Part shown: in pieces, positions 20,588-26,774 of the stretch
How the letters are laid out: every line of letters begins with the position of its first letter
How positions within the stretch are numbered: position 1 is the stretch's first letter
DNA from: a virus
Length of the DNA stretch: 30,766 nt
IMG/VR virus record: IMGVR_UViG_3300045977_000383
Coordinates: 1 to 30,766 of that record
Reading direction: 5' to 3' (one strand)
The notes under the pieces: generated by a model
The model's database searches: none
The model's input: only the letters and a program-made list of their open reading frames with translations
What the model was told of the DNA's origin: nothing
Made by a program: the position numbers and the translations under genes

Positions 20588-20803
20588 CCCATCGGTCAAA
20601 CCCATCGGACATTCCAGCATCGGTCATTGTCCGATGGCCCTGGCGAGGCCATCGGACAAGGGGGGGGTACCCCCTAAAGGGGGTACCCCCTCCCCCCTTG
20701 TCCAATGGCTCGCCTCGCTGGGTTTTGTCTTCTGGTTTTTTGTCCGATGGGTGGCCCTGGTTTGCAGTCGCCTGCATGAACAGGCGCGAAGCAGGGGGGC
20801 GTC
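20588..20803. other. candidate phage replication origin with seven 10-bp iterons
   Basis: The motif CCATCGGWCA, or its complement, occurs at 20589-20598, 20602-20611 and 20617-20626 (first base G), all plus; 20628-20637 minus; 20649-20658 plus; 20699-20708 (one change, TGTCCAATGG) and 20741-20750 minus. A long hairpin lies between copies 5 and 6. T-rich pieces (GGTTTTGTCTTCTGGTTTTT, 20721-20740) sit next to the last copy and are the most AT-rich part locally. It follows the primase-helicase gene at once. Iterons, a hairpin and a T-rich element next to the replication initiator are the usual parts of an origin. Not proven. Confidence 0.7.
20642..20714. repeat. long inverted repeat (cruciform) inside the origin candidate
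   Basis: The inner arms are GGGGGTACCCCC-type: GGGGGTACCCCC (20663-20674), loop TAAA (20675-20678), GGGGGTACCCCC (20679-20690). The outer arms CCATCGGACAA (20649-20659) and TTGTCCAATGG (20698-20708) are iterons 5 and 6, with one mismatch. A 4-base C bulge lies between. GGCGAGGCC at 20642 continues the pairing with GGCTCGCC at 20707-20714. Confidence 0.8.
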
Positions 20804-21151
20804 GTGCTGAGCGCCCTCAAGGTCTTCTGCCCGACCTGCATGGCCAGCCCCGGACGCACCTGCCGCGCCGTCGTCGGCCGACGCGGGACCCCGTGCCCGC
20901 CCCACCCGCGCCGGCGGGTGAGCGCCAGCGGGTTCCAACTCGTCGCCCACACGCGCGAGGAGCTCGAAGAGAAGGCCCTCGCCGTGTGCGCCGACAGCAA
21001 CGACCCGCTCGGTGACCAGGAGATCGCGGAGCGCGCCGGCCTCACACTCCCCGAGGCCCTGCCCGTGATCCAAAAGCTCCACGCCGACGGGACGCTGCCC
21101 TGCGCGCGCGGCTGCTCGTTCTGCAGCGAGCCCGAGGAGGGAGCCCCATGA
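20804..21151 (+). CDS. zinc-binding protein with C-terminal winged-helix-like part
   Basis: 115 residues, GTG start with AGGGGGG 4 bases upstream. Residues 9-40 (FCPTCMASPGRTCRAVVG, then GTPCPPHPRR) show a phage zinc-binding pattern of C-x2-C, C and a late Cys/His. The second half (LGDQEIAERAGLTLPEALPV, IQKLHADG) looks like a small HTH domain, and a last CARGCSFC pair follows. First gene after the origin candidate, so a replication-linked DNA-binding role is plausible. Stop overlaps the next start (ATGA). Confidence 0.75.
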   Translation: MLSALKVFCPTCMASPGRTCRAVVGRRGTPCPPHPRRRVSASGFQLVAHTREELEEKALAVCADSNDPLGDQEIAERAGLTLPEALPVIQKLHADGTLPCARGCSFCSEPEEGAP

Positions 21152-21441
21152 GCTTTCCCAATCGAGACGCCTATTTCTGCAAAGGACCACACATGACCAA
21201 GCCGGAAACTCAGAGCCCGCCGCTCGTGCTCGCGCCGTGCCGCTTCTGCCGCTCGGCGGGCGACTACCTCGACGTGATCCAGTCCCGCCTGGGCGGCGCC
21301 TTCATGAAGGCCTTCGCCTACTGCCGGGAGTGCCAGGCCCAGGGGCCCACGGCGACCTCGATCCTCCAGGCAGTCAGCTACTGGAACAACGGGTTCATCG
21401 ACGGGCAGCGCCCTTCGGGGCGAACGGAGGTGCGGCCATGA
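21148..21441 (+). CDS. Lar-like (restriction-alleviation-type) zinc protein
   Basis: 97 residues from ATG 21148 (GAGGAGGGAG just upstream), or 82 from ATG 21193, which has AAAGGA 6 bases upstream. The core matches the Lar/DUF-type pattern: LAPCRFCRSAGDY, then FAYCRECQAQGPT, then a helix with AVSYWNNGF; C-x2-C twice with a closing W-N. Lar of Rac prophage weakens type I restriction; many relatives are of unknown action. The family call is by pattern only. Stop overlaps the next start. Confidence 0.75.
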   Translation: MSFPNRDAYFCKGPHMTKPETQSPPLVLAPCRFCRSAGDYLDVIQSRLGGAFMKAFAYCRECQAQGPTATSILQAVSYWNNGFIDGQRPSGRTEVRP

Positions 21442-21665
21442 AGCGTTCCGGCGACGACTACCCAGGCCTGAGCGGCGACTACCCCGTGATCCCGCCCTCG
21501 ATGCCGCCCCGAGAGGGGCCGGATGTGCCGGACCCGGAGCCCGAGGAGCGGGAGCCCATCGCCTGGAAGCAGCGGCTGCTCGAGGTCGGCCTGGCACTCG
21601 CGCTGCTCGCGGCGCTCGGGCTCTTCGTGTGGAGCTGGATGCAGTACCGCGGAGGGGCACCGTGA
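21438..21665 (+). CDS. small single-pass membrane protein, proline-rich N-terminus
   Basis: 75 residues; GGAGG 8 bases before ATG 21438. Residues 1-42 are Pro/Glu/Asp-rich and disordered; residues about 48-68 (LLEVGLALALLAALGLFVW) form one membrane helix. Overlaps the previous gene (ATGA) and the next (GTGA). Unknown role. Confidence 0.65.
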   Translation: MKRSGDDYPGLSGDYPVIPPSMPPREGPDVPDPEPEEREPIAWKQRLLEVGLALALLAALGLFVWSWMQYRGGAP

Positions 21666-21835
21666 GCCAGCCCCGCTACTGCGCCTGTCGCTGCGGCGGC
21701 CGCGTCGACGCCGGCAGGACCTCGGCCTCCAGGCGGGGGATGCGAACGACCACGAAGAAGGTCGCCCGATTCCTCCCCGGCCACAACACCCGGCTGCGCG
21801 GCGGCTTCGGGCACGACACCCGGAGGCCGGCGTGA
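21662..21835 (+). CDS. small CxCxCG metal-binding-type protein
   Basis: 57 residues, GTG start with GGAGGGG 4 bases upstream. It begins SQPRYCACRCGGRVDAGR and has ARFLPGHNTR, a small zinc-knuckle pattern found in many short phage proteins and in some HNH proteins. Basic overall (many Arg). Coupled on both sides by overlaps. Confidence 0.7.
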   Translation: MSQPRYCACRCGGRVDAGRTSASRRGMRTTTKKVARFLPGHNTRLRGGFGHDTRRPA

Positions 21836-22077
21836 ACGACTTCGGCCTCGTCGTCCTGGCGATCATCTGCGCCGTGGCCTCTGGCCTCGAGCGATGGGTG
21901 GTCGTCGTTTCGGCCAGGCCGACGCGCTACGGCGGGCGGTACCTGTCGCTGACCTCCCTCTCCACCAGGACGAAGACCCCCAGCGGGCCGCACCGGCCCA
22001 GGGAGGACGTGCGACTAGCCCCGCCGGCGACCGCGTGGTGGACCTGGACTCGAGACGCAAGGAGACGGGAAGCATGA
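21832..22077 (+). CDS. small membrane-anchored hypothetical protein
   Basis: 81 residues, GTG start overlapping the previous stop, GGAGG 5 bases upstream. Residues 3-29 (DFGLVVLAIICAVASGLERW) make one N-terminal membrane segment; the rest is basic and low in structure. The stop overlaps the ATG of the HerA-like gene. No homology recognised; the coding status rests on the overlaps and the ribosome site. Confidence 0.5.
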   Translation: MNDFGLVVLAIICAVASGLERWVVVVSARPTRYGGRYLSLTSLSTRTKTPSGPHRPREDVRLAPPATAWWTWTRDARRREA

Positions 22078-23522
22078 GCAAGGACCTGCTGTACATCGGG
22101 TCGAGCAACAGCGGCGGGCACATGACGCTGCCGGCGGATCTGGGCGACCGGAAGATCGCGATCCTCGCGCAGTCGAACAAGGGCAAGACCTACGGCCTGG
22201 GCGTGATCCTCGAGGAGCTCGCCGCGGCCAGGCTGCCGTTCGTCGCGACCGACCCGGCCAACAACCTCTGGGGCCTGCGGGTCATGCCCGACGGCAGCCC
22301 GAGCAACCTGCCGGTCGTGGTGATCGGCGGGCCGCACGGCGACATCCCGATCGAGAAGGACGCCGGCGAGCGCGTGGCCGAGGCCCTCCTCACGAGCCCG
22401 CAGTGCGCGGTCCTCGACCTCTCGATGGAGTCGCAGGGGAACAAGCGGCGCTTCATGACGGCGTTCTCCGAGCGCCTGATGCGGACGCGCTGCCCGTTCA
22501 GCCTGCCCATCTTCCTCGAGGAGGCGCCCGACCTCATCCCCCAAAAGGCCTTCGGGCCGCAGATGCAGATCTGCAAGGCGGCCGTCGCCAAGCTCGCCAC
22601 GATCGGCGGCAACTTCGGCTACGGCGTCCACCCCGCGAGCCAGCGGCCCGCCACGATCGACAAGGACGTCCTCAGCCAGTGCGAGGCCCTGATCGTCATG
22701 GGCATGACGCACAAGCCGGACCGCAAGACCGTCGCCGGCTGGGTCGAGGCCAAGAACATCGGCGAGCGCGTGAAGCCCATGTTCGACGCCCTCGGCAGCC
22801 TCCAGCCCGGCCAGGCCTGGCTGTGGTGGCCCAGCGAGGACCGCTTCGAGGCCTTCACCTTCCGCAAGCGCGTCACCCTGCACCCGCGGGAGATGAAGAA
22901 GCTCGGCCTGAAGCCGTCGGCCGTGCAGCTGGGGGACGCCAGCGCGTTCGTCGAGCGCCTGCGCAAGGAGATCACGAAGGTGACCGCCGCGGCCTGCCCG
23001 ACCCCGACGAACCCCAAGACGGCACACGCCCTGGGCCGTGCTGTCGAGCAGGCCGTCCGGGTGAAGGTCACGGATATCCCCGCCGTGCAGATGCAGCTGC
23101 AGGAGCTGACAGATCGCTGCCTGAGGCTCGAGGCGAACACCAAGCTGCTCGACGGCGCTCTCGCGGAGGCCCGCCGCGGCCGCGCGGACGCCGAGCGCCG
23201 CCTCGAGGCCGTGCGCAAGCACCTGCGCCCGGAGTACGACGCCCTCGCCACGCTGTTCGGCGACCTGGGCGAGCCCGCGGCTGCCGGCGGCGCCGCCGTG
23301 GACATGACCGCCTGGGAGCCCTGGCTGGCCAAGGCGGGCAAGGCTGGCTGCAAGCGCGTCCTTGAAGCACTGCTCAAGGAAGGCCGGATGCCCATGAAGA
23401 CGCTCGCCGCGCGAGCGGGCATCCAGTACGGCAACCGCAGCTGGCGGGACTACAAGGGCTTCTTGCTCAACAACCACCTGGCCACGATCGTGGGCGAGGA
23501 GATCCAGGCGGTGCAGCTGTGA
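22074..23522 (+). CDS. HerA/FtsK-like ATPase (DUF87-type) with coiled coil and winged-helix tail
   Basis: 482 residues; AAGGAG 9 bases before ATG 22074. Residues 24-50 hold the HerA-type Walker A AQSNKGKT (32-39), and LPIFLEEAPDLIP (144-156) is a Walker-B-like strand with two glutamates; GNFGYGVHPASQRPATI is the arginine/sensor region as in HerA. These motifs mark a hexameric DNA translocase. Residues about 340-400 form a coiled coil (QMQLQELTDRCLRLEANTK and on). The last 70 residues look like a winged helix (VLEALLKEGRMPMKTLAARA, IQYGNRSWRDY). No NurA nuclease is next to it. Role in a phage is unknown. Confidence 0.85.
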   Translation: MSKDLLYIGSSNSGGHMTLPADLGDRKIAILAQSNKGKTYGLGVILEELAAARLPFVATDPANNLWGLRVMPDGSPSNLPVVVIGGPHGDIPIEKDAGERVAEALLTSPQCAVLDLSMESQGNKRRFMTAFSERLMRTRCPFSLPIFLEEAPDLIPQKAFGPQMQICKAAVAKLATIGGNFGYGVHPASQRPATIDKDVLSQCEALIVMGMTHKPDRKTVAGWVEAKNIGERVKPMFDALGSLQPGQAWLWWPSEDRFEAFTFRKRVTLHPREMKKLGLKPSAVQLGDASAFVERLRKEITKVTAAACPTPTNPKTAHALGRAVEQAVRVKVTDIPAVQMQLQELTDRCLRLEANTKLLDGALAEARRGRADAERRLEAVRKHLRPEYDALATLFGDLGEPAAAGGAAVDMTAWEPWLAKAGKAGCKRVLEALLKEGRMPMKTLAARAGIQYGNRSWRDYKGFLLNNHLATIVGEEIQAVQL

Positions 23523-23770
23523 CGCAGCCGATCCTCGACGGTCCGATCTCCGCGGCCTGGCGCGACTACGCCCTCAAGGTCCTGCCGCCCGACGTCCCCA
23601 AGGTCCAGGTCGTGGAGTGCAAGCGGGCCTTCTTCGCCGGCGCGCGGGCCCTGCTCGGCATCCAGGTGAGCGACATGCCCAGCGACGAGAACGGGGCCTG
23701 CGAGCTCATGGACAAGATCAACGACGAGCTCCTCGAGTTCAACAAGCGCGTCCAGGACGGGAGGGAGTGA
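23519..23770 (+). CDS. conserved phage hypothetical protein
   Basis: 83 residues, GTG overlapping the previous stop. Pattern W-x-x-Y, then VPKVQVVECKRAFFAGARAL and ENGACELMDKINDELLEF, seen in small proteins of many tailed phages, function unknown. Helical, no membrane segment. Confidence 0.75.
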   Translation: MTQPILDGPISAAWRDYALKVLPPDVPKVQVVECKRAFFAGARALLGIQVSDMPSDENGACELMDKINDELLEFNKRVQDGRE

Positions 23771-24492
23771 TGGACCAGACCGACAAGCCCCAGCCGATGT
23801 GCGCCGGGTTCACTGGGGACGCCCAGGTCCCGGTGACGCTTCAGCAGGAGATCCGCGCGGCAATCAACCGCATGGGCGCGGAGAACGGGAGCAACACGCC
23901 GGACTTCATCCTAGCCAAGCTGCTGACGCAGTGCCTCGATGCGTTCAACCAGGCCAGCATGGCGCGCGAGAAGTGGTACGGCGCCAACCTCAGCATCAAC
24001 GGCGGGGTACTCGCCGAGGTCCGACGGCTCAAGGCACAGATCGCCGACGGCGACAAGACCATGGCGGCCGCCCACGACCTCCTCCTCGAGCGGGCCCGCC
24101 AAGCGGACGAGCTGCTCCGCGAGAGGGACGAGGCGAAGGCGGCCCTCCTCGAGATCGGCGAGCAGGGCACCGAGCTCGGGCTCGTGTGGTGCGTGCTGAC
24201 GGCGAAGGAAGGGCTCAAGGACCGCGACCTGCTCCTCCACCGGGCCCGCCTCGAGGTCGTCGAGGCTTCGCTCGCCGTCGATCCCATCCAGAATGAGCTG
24301 TCGGCGCTCTTCAAGGCGACCAACTTCGACGACCCGGCGTCCACCGCCGTCTTCAACGACTGCGAGAAGCGGATGGACGCCGCGTGGGAGCGCTGGGGCC
24401 AGGCGCTCGACGCCCTCCAGGCCATCACCACCCCCACCCCCCAGGCGAACGAGAACGAGAAAACCGGACAGGAAAAAGGAGAGAGATCATGA
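23770..24492 (+). CDS. long helical phage protein with conserved N-terminal module
   Basis: 240 residues from ATG 23770 (TGATG overlap). The first 75 residues (TLQQEIRAAINRMGAENGSN, ILAKLLTQCLDAFNQA, REKWYG) are a module common to phage proteins of unknown role. Residues about 80-140 are a coiled coil. The tail is Thr/Pro-rich and polar. It overlaps the next gene (ATGA). Confidence 0.7.
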   Translation: MDQTDKPQPMCAGFTGDAQVPVTLQQEIRAAINRMGAENGSNTPDFILAKLLTQCLDAFNQASMAREKWYGANLSINGGVLAEVRRLKAQIADGDKTMAAAHDLLLERARQADELLRERDEAKAALLEIGEQGTELGLVWCVLTAKEGLKDRDLLLHRARLEVVEASLAVDPIQNELSALFKATNFDDPASTAVFNDCEKRMDAAWERWGQALDALQAITTPTPQANENEKTGQEKGERS

Positions 24493-25271
24493 GCCAGTGC
24501 AACCCGCCCGACTGCAGTCATCCGGATCACCAGGTCGTGGAGAAGCCGATCGACACGCCGACCGCGCAGCCCGTCCACGTTCCCACGTCGCAGACGTTCG
24601 TCGACGACCGCGGTCGCGCGGTGGACCCCGAAGAGGTCCGTCCCGTCAAGCCCATCGACCTCAACACGCCCGAGCAGCTCCTCAAGAAGGCCGAGGAGAA
24701 GCTCAAGGAGACGGAGGCCCGCGAGAAGGTCCTCGAGGCCAAGCTCGCCGAGGCCCAGACCGACGCGAAGCTGGCCGTGGAGATCGCGGCAGCCACGAAC
24801 CGGGATCTCCAGGCCCAGAAGAAGCGCAGCGCCGAGATCGCCGCCGAGCGTGAGACCTGGAAGGGCCGCGCCACCCGCGCGGAGGCCAAGCCCACCCCCG
24901 AGCACGTCGTGAACATCGTGGCGGAACGCGATCGCCTGCGCCAGGAGGTCGCCGCCAAGGACCGCAGGATCGCCGAGGCCGACAAGCGGGCCACGGCGGA
25001 CAGCCTGGCCGTCGAGCAGGCCAAGCGGATCGCCGCGGCGGCCGAGCAGCGCGAGGGGATGGTCCGCGGGACGATCGAGTCCATGCAGATCGCGCGCGAC
25101 GCGGCGCAGAAGCGCGAGGCCGCGGCGGTGAAGTACTCCAACGAGCTCGAGGAGAAGCTGAAGAAGGCCGAGGAGGACCTCCGTGTGGAGGTGGCCCTGC
25201 GTGTGCAGCGCGAGAAGAACGACAAGGCCAAGGCGGCCGCGCAGGCGGCGCCGGTGAAGAAGGGGGCGTAG
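24489..25271 (+). CDS. alanine/lysine-rich long coiled-coil protein
   Basis: 260 residues from ATG 24489. After a short Cys/His lead (CNPPDCSHPDH) and a Pro-rich linker, about residues 60-250 are one charged coiled coil (ex. EEKLKETEAREKVLEAKLAE). It resembles scaffold or structural-maintenance-type phage proteins only in this general way. Nothing else is recognised. It lies two genes before the packaging genes. Confidence 0.7.
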   Translation: MSQCNPPDCSHPDHQVVEKPIDTPTAQPVHVPTSQTFVDDRGRAVDPEEVRPVKPIDLNTPEQLLKKAEEKLKETEAREKVLEAKLAEAQTDAKLAVEIAAATNRDLQAQKKRSAEIAAERETWKGRATRAEAKPTPEHVVNIVAERDRLRQEVAAKDRRIAEADKRATADSLAVEQAKRIAAAAEQREGMVRGTIESMQIARDAAQKREAAAVKYSNELEEKLKKAEEDLRVEVALRVQREKNDKAKAAAQAAPVKKGA

Positions 25272-25273
25272 CC

Positions 25274-25849
25274 GTGCGGATCCTCATCGCCCTCTTCATC
25301 CCGACCGCGCTTCTGGGCCTGGGCTGCTCCTCGAGCGAGAAGCGGTCGAGCAAGTTCCCGCCCGGCGTGATGATCACCAGCCCGGCCGGTCGCGTCATCG
25401 AGTTCCACGACGCCGGCAGCCGGGCCCGCGGCGTCGACGTCGGCGGCCTCCTGGACGAGGCGGTCGCCCACGCGGAGATCCACCTGGCGAAGTACGGGAT
25501 CGGGCGAGACAAAGTCGCCCGCGCTCTGCCGATCATCCGCCTCCACGGCATCGACGACTGCGCTTTCCAGACGATCTCGTCGGAGACGGGCTGGGCCACC
25601 GGGCAGTACGACGAGCGCTACCGCTTCCTGGCCGTGTCGCTCTACAGCGTGCGGCGCATCGCGGCCGACGCGCCGTTCCCGCCCGAGGCCGTGCCCTGGA
25701 CCTGCCGACGACGGCAGCCGCCGTTCCCTGCGGAGGCCTTCTACGGAGTACTCGACAAGCCGTTCCCGGCGCTCGGCCACGAACTCGGGCACCACTTCTT
25801 CGGCGGCCGCTTCGAGCATGGGTGGACGCCGCCGCTCGTCGAGAAGTGA
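25274..25849 (+). CDS. lipoprotein with HExxH zinc-metallopeptidase motif
   Basis: 191 residues, GTG 25274 with AGGGGG 7 bases upstream. A lipoprotein signal (MRILIALFIPTALLGLGC) puts the acceptor cysteine at residue 18 (L-x-L-G-C). The active-site motif is GHELGHHFFGG at 168-178 (H169, E170, H173, with a later H182), the pattern of a zinc metallopeptidase. Residues 25-60 look like a strand-rich lead. Expected outside the cytoplasmic membrane, where it might cut cell-envelope peptide or a host surface protein. It has no usual phage neighbour. Ends close to the palindrome at 25853. Confidence 0.75.
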   Translation: MRILIALFIPTALLGLGCSSSEKRSSKFPPGVMITSPAGRVIEFHDAGSRARGVDVGGLLDEAVAHAEIHLAKYGIGRDKVARALPIIRLHGIDDCAFQTISSETGWATGQYDERYRFLAVSLYSVRRIAADAPFPPEAVPWTCRRRQPPFPAEAFYGVLDKPFPALGHELGHHFFGGRFEHGWTPPLVEK

Positions 25850-25852
25850 TCC

Positions 25853-25868
25853 GTGCAGACGTCTGCAG
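25853..25868. promoter_or_regulatory. second copy of the 15-bp palindrome, before the packaging genes
   Basis: GTGCAGACGTCTGCA (25853-25867) is identical to 1798-1812 and contains the perfect 14-bp palindrome TGCAGACGTCTGCA. It lies 3 bases after the metallopeptidase stop and about 37 bases before GTG 25905. The flanks do not pair as they do at 1790-1820, so the shared part is the palindrome itself. A protein operator is the simplest explanation. Confidence 0.55.
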
Positions 25869-25904
25869 AGGCTGGGTGGGATCGGGGAGAGGATTGGAGG
25901 TGAC

Positions 25905-26123
25905 GTGGGCAAGAAGTCGGAGAAGATCGTCGGGTGGAAGCGGATTGCCGCCGAGTTCGGCGTCAACGAGCGCACCCTGAAGGACTGGTTCCGCATTTCC
26001 GGGCTTCGGCTTCCGAAGCTCGGAAGGGGGCGACGAAGTCCTGTTTTCATCGTCGTGGGCCAACTCTATCGTTGTGTGCAGTTCGGCGTAAAAGCGGTCC
26101 TGGAGCACGCTAGCACCCCGTAA
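25905..26123 (+). CDS. small HTH protein, Nu1/excisionase-like
   Basis: 72 residues; GTG 25905 with GGAGG and a 4-base gap upstream. The sequence GWKRIAAEFGVNERTLKDWF (residues 10-29) followed by RLPKLGRGRRSP has the winged-HTH (MerR-like, HTH_17) look of phage small terminase DNA-recognition proteins and excisionases. It lies just upstream of the packaging genes, which favours a packaging or late-gene role. It could also be the missing excisionase. Coding is well supported by the ribosome site. Confidence 0.7.
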   Translation: MGKKSEKIVGWKRIAAEFGVNERTLKDWFRISGLRLPKLGRGRRSPVFIVVGQLYRCVQFGVKAVLEHASTP

Positions 26124-26144
26124 ACGCTCGGCGCTCGATGGGTG

Positions 26145-26774
26145 ATGGGGAGCGCCCATGTTGTAGTCCCGCCTCGACGCGCCTATTACAAGGGCGTGGA
26201 CGAAGGCGCAGGCGCTCACTCGAACGGGAACGGCCAACCCGATCCCACGCCGACGCCGCCTCTGTCCGTGACTCCGGCGGGCGGCGACGGGCTTTCGCCC
26301 GAGCCGCTCGTCGTGGTCGAACCCTCGGACGTGCCCGCGTCCGCGGCTCCCGCCCCCATCGTCCCTCGCGACGAGAAGGGCCATCCGAAGAAGGGCTATT
26401 CGCTCAACCCGAAAGGCCGCCCGAGAGGCATCCCGAATCGCAACACTGAGCTCGTCAAGCTCGTCAACTCGCGCGAGCTGTCGTGGTGCTGGAAGCGCGC
26501 GAAAGAGCTGGCGAAGAAGGGCGACCTCGAGCTCCTCAAGTTCCTGCTGGGCAAGACGCTGATCGACCAGTCGCCGGCGGCCGCCGGGATCACGATCAAC
26601 GCCAACTCCTCGGCCAACGCCGGCGCCGAGGCCGCGAGTGCTCCCATGAATCTCCATGATCGACTTGCGCAACTCACCGCCGACCCCGCCGCCGTTGACG
26701 AAGTTGCTCACCTCGCTGCTCGCCTGGCCGCCCGAGGTGCTCACTCCGTCGGCGCTGGGAAGAACGGCAACTGA
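26145..26774 (+). CDS. DUF5681-type protein (small terminase-like)
   Basis: 209 residues from ATG 26145 (GTG 26142 is also possible); no strong ribosome site. About 80 residues of disordered Pro/Gly/Ala lead are followed by KKGYSLNPKGRPRGIPNRN (about 85-103) and RELSWCWKRAKELAKKGDLE, LLKFLLGKTL, the DUF5681 core often found just before large terminases. It is therefore a probable small-terminase or packaging-accessory protein. The C-terminus (MNLHDRLAQLTADPAAV) overlaps the open frame of the large terminase by 119 bases. Confidence 0.75.
   Translation: MGSAHVVVPPRRAYYKGVDEGAGAHSNGNGQPDPTPTPPLSVTPAGGDGLSPEPLVVVEPSDVPASAAPAPIVPRDEKGHPKKGYSLNPKGRPRGIPNRNTELVKLVNSRELSWCWKRAKELAKKGDLELLKFLLGKTLIDQSPAAAGITINANSSANAGAEAASAPMNLHDRLAQLTADPAAVDEVAHLAARLAARGAHSVGAGKNGN

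Noticed and set aside
20642-20714. Ordinary transcription terminator
   Set aside because: It could slow polymerase, but there is no T-run directly after it and its outer arms are iterons in a cluster of seven, so origin structure explains it better.
20589-20750. CRISPR-like array
   Set aside because: The repeat unit is 10 bp, occurs in both directions and with irregular gaps of 3 to 40 bases; no spacers or cas genes.
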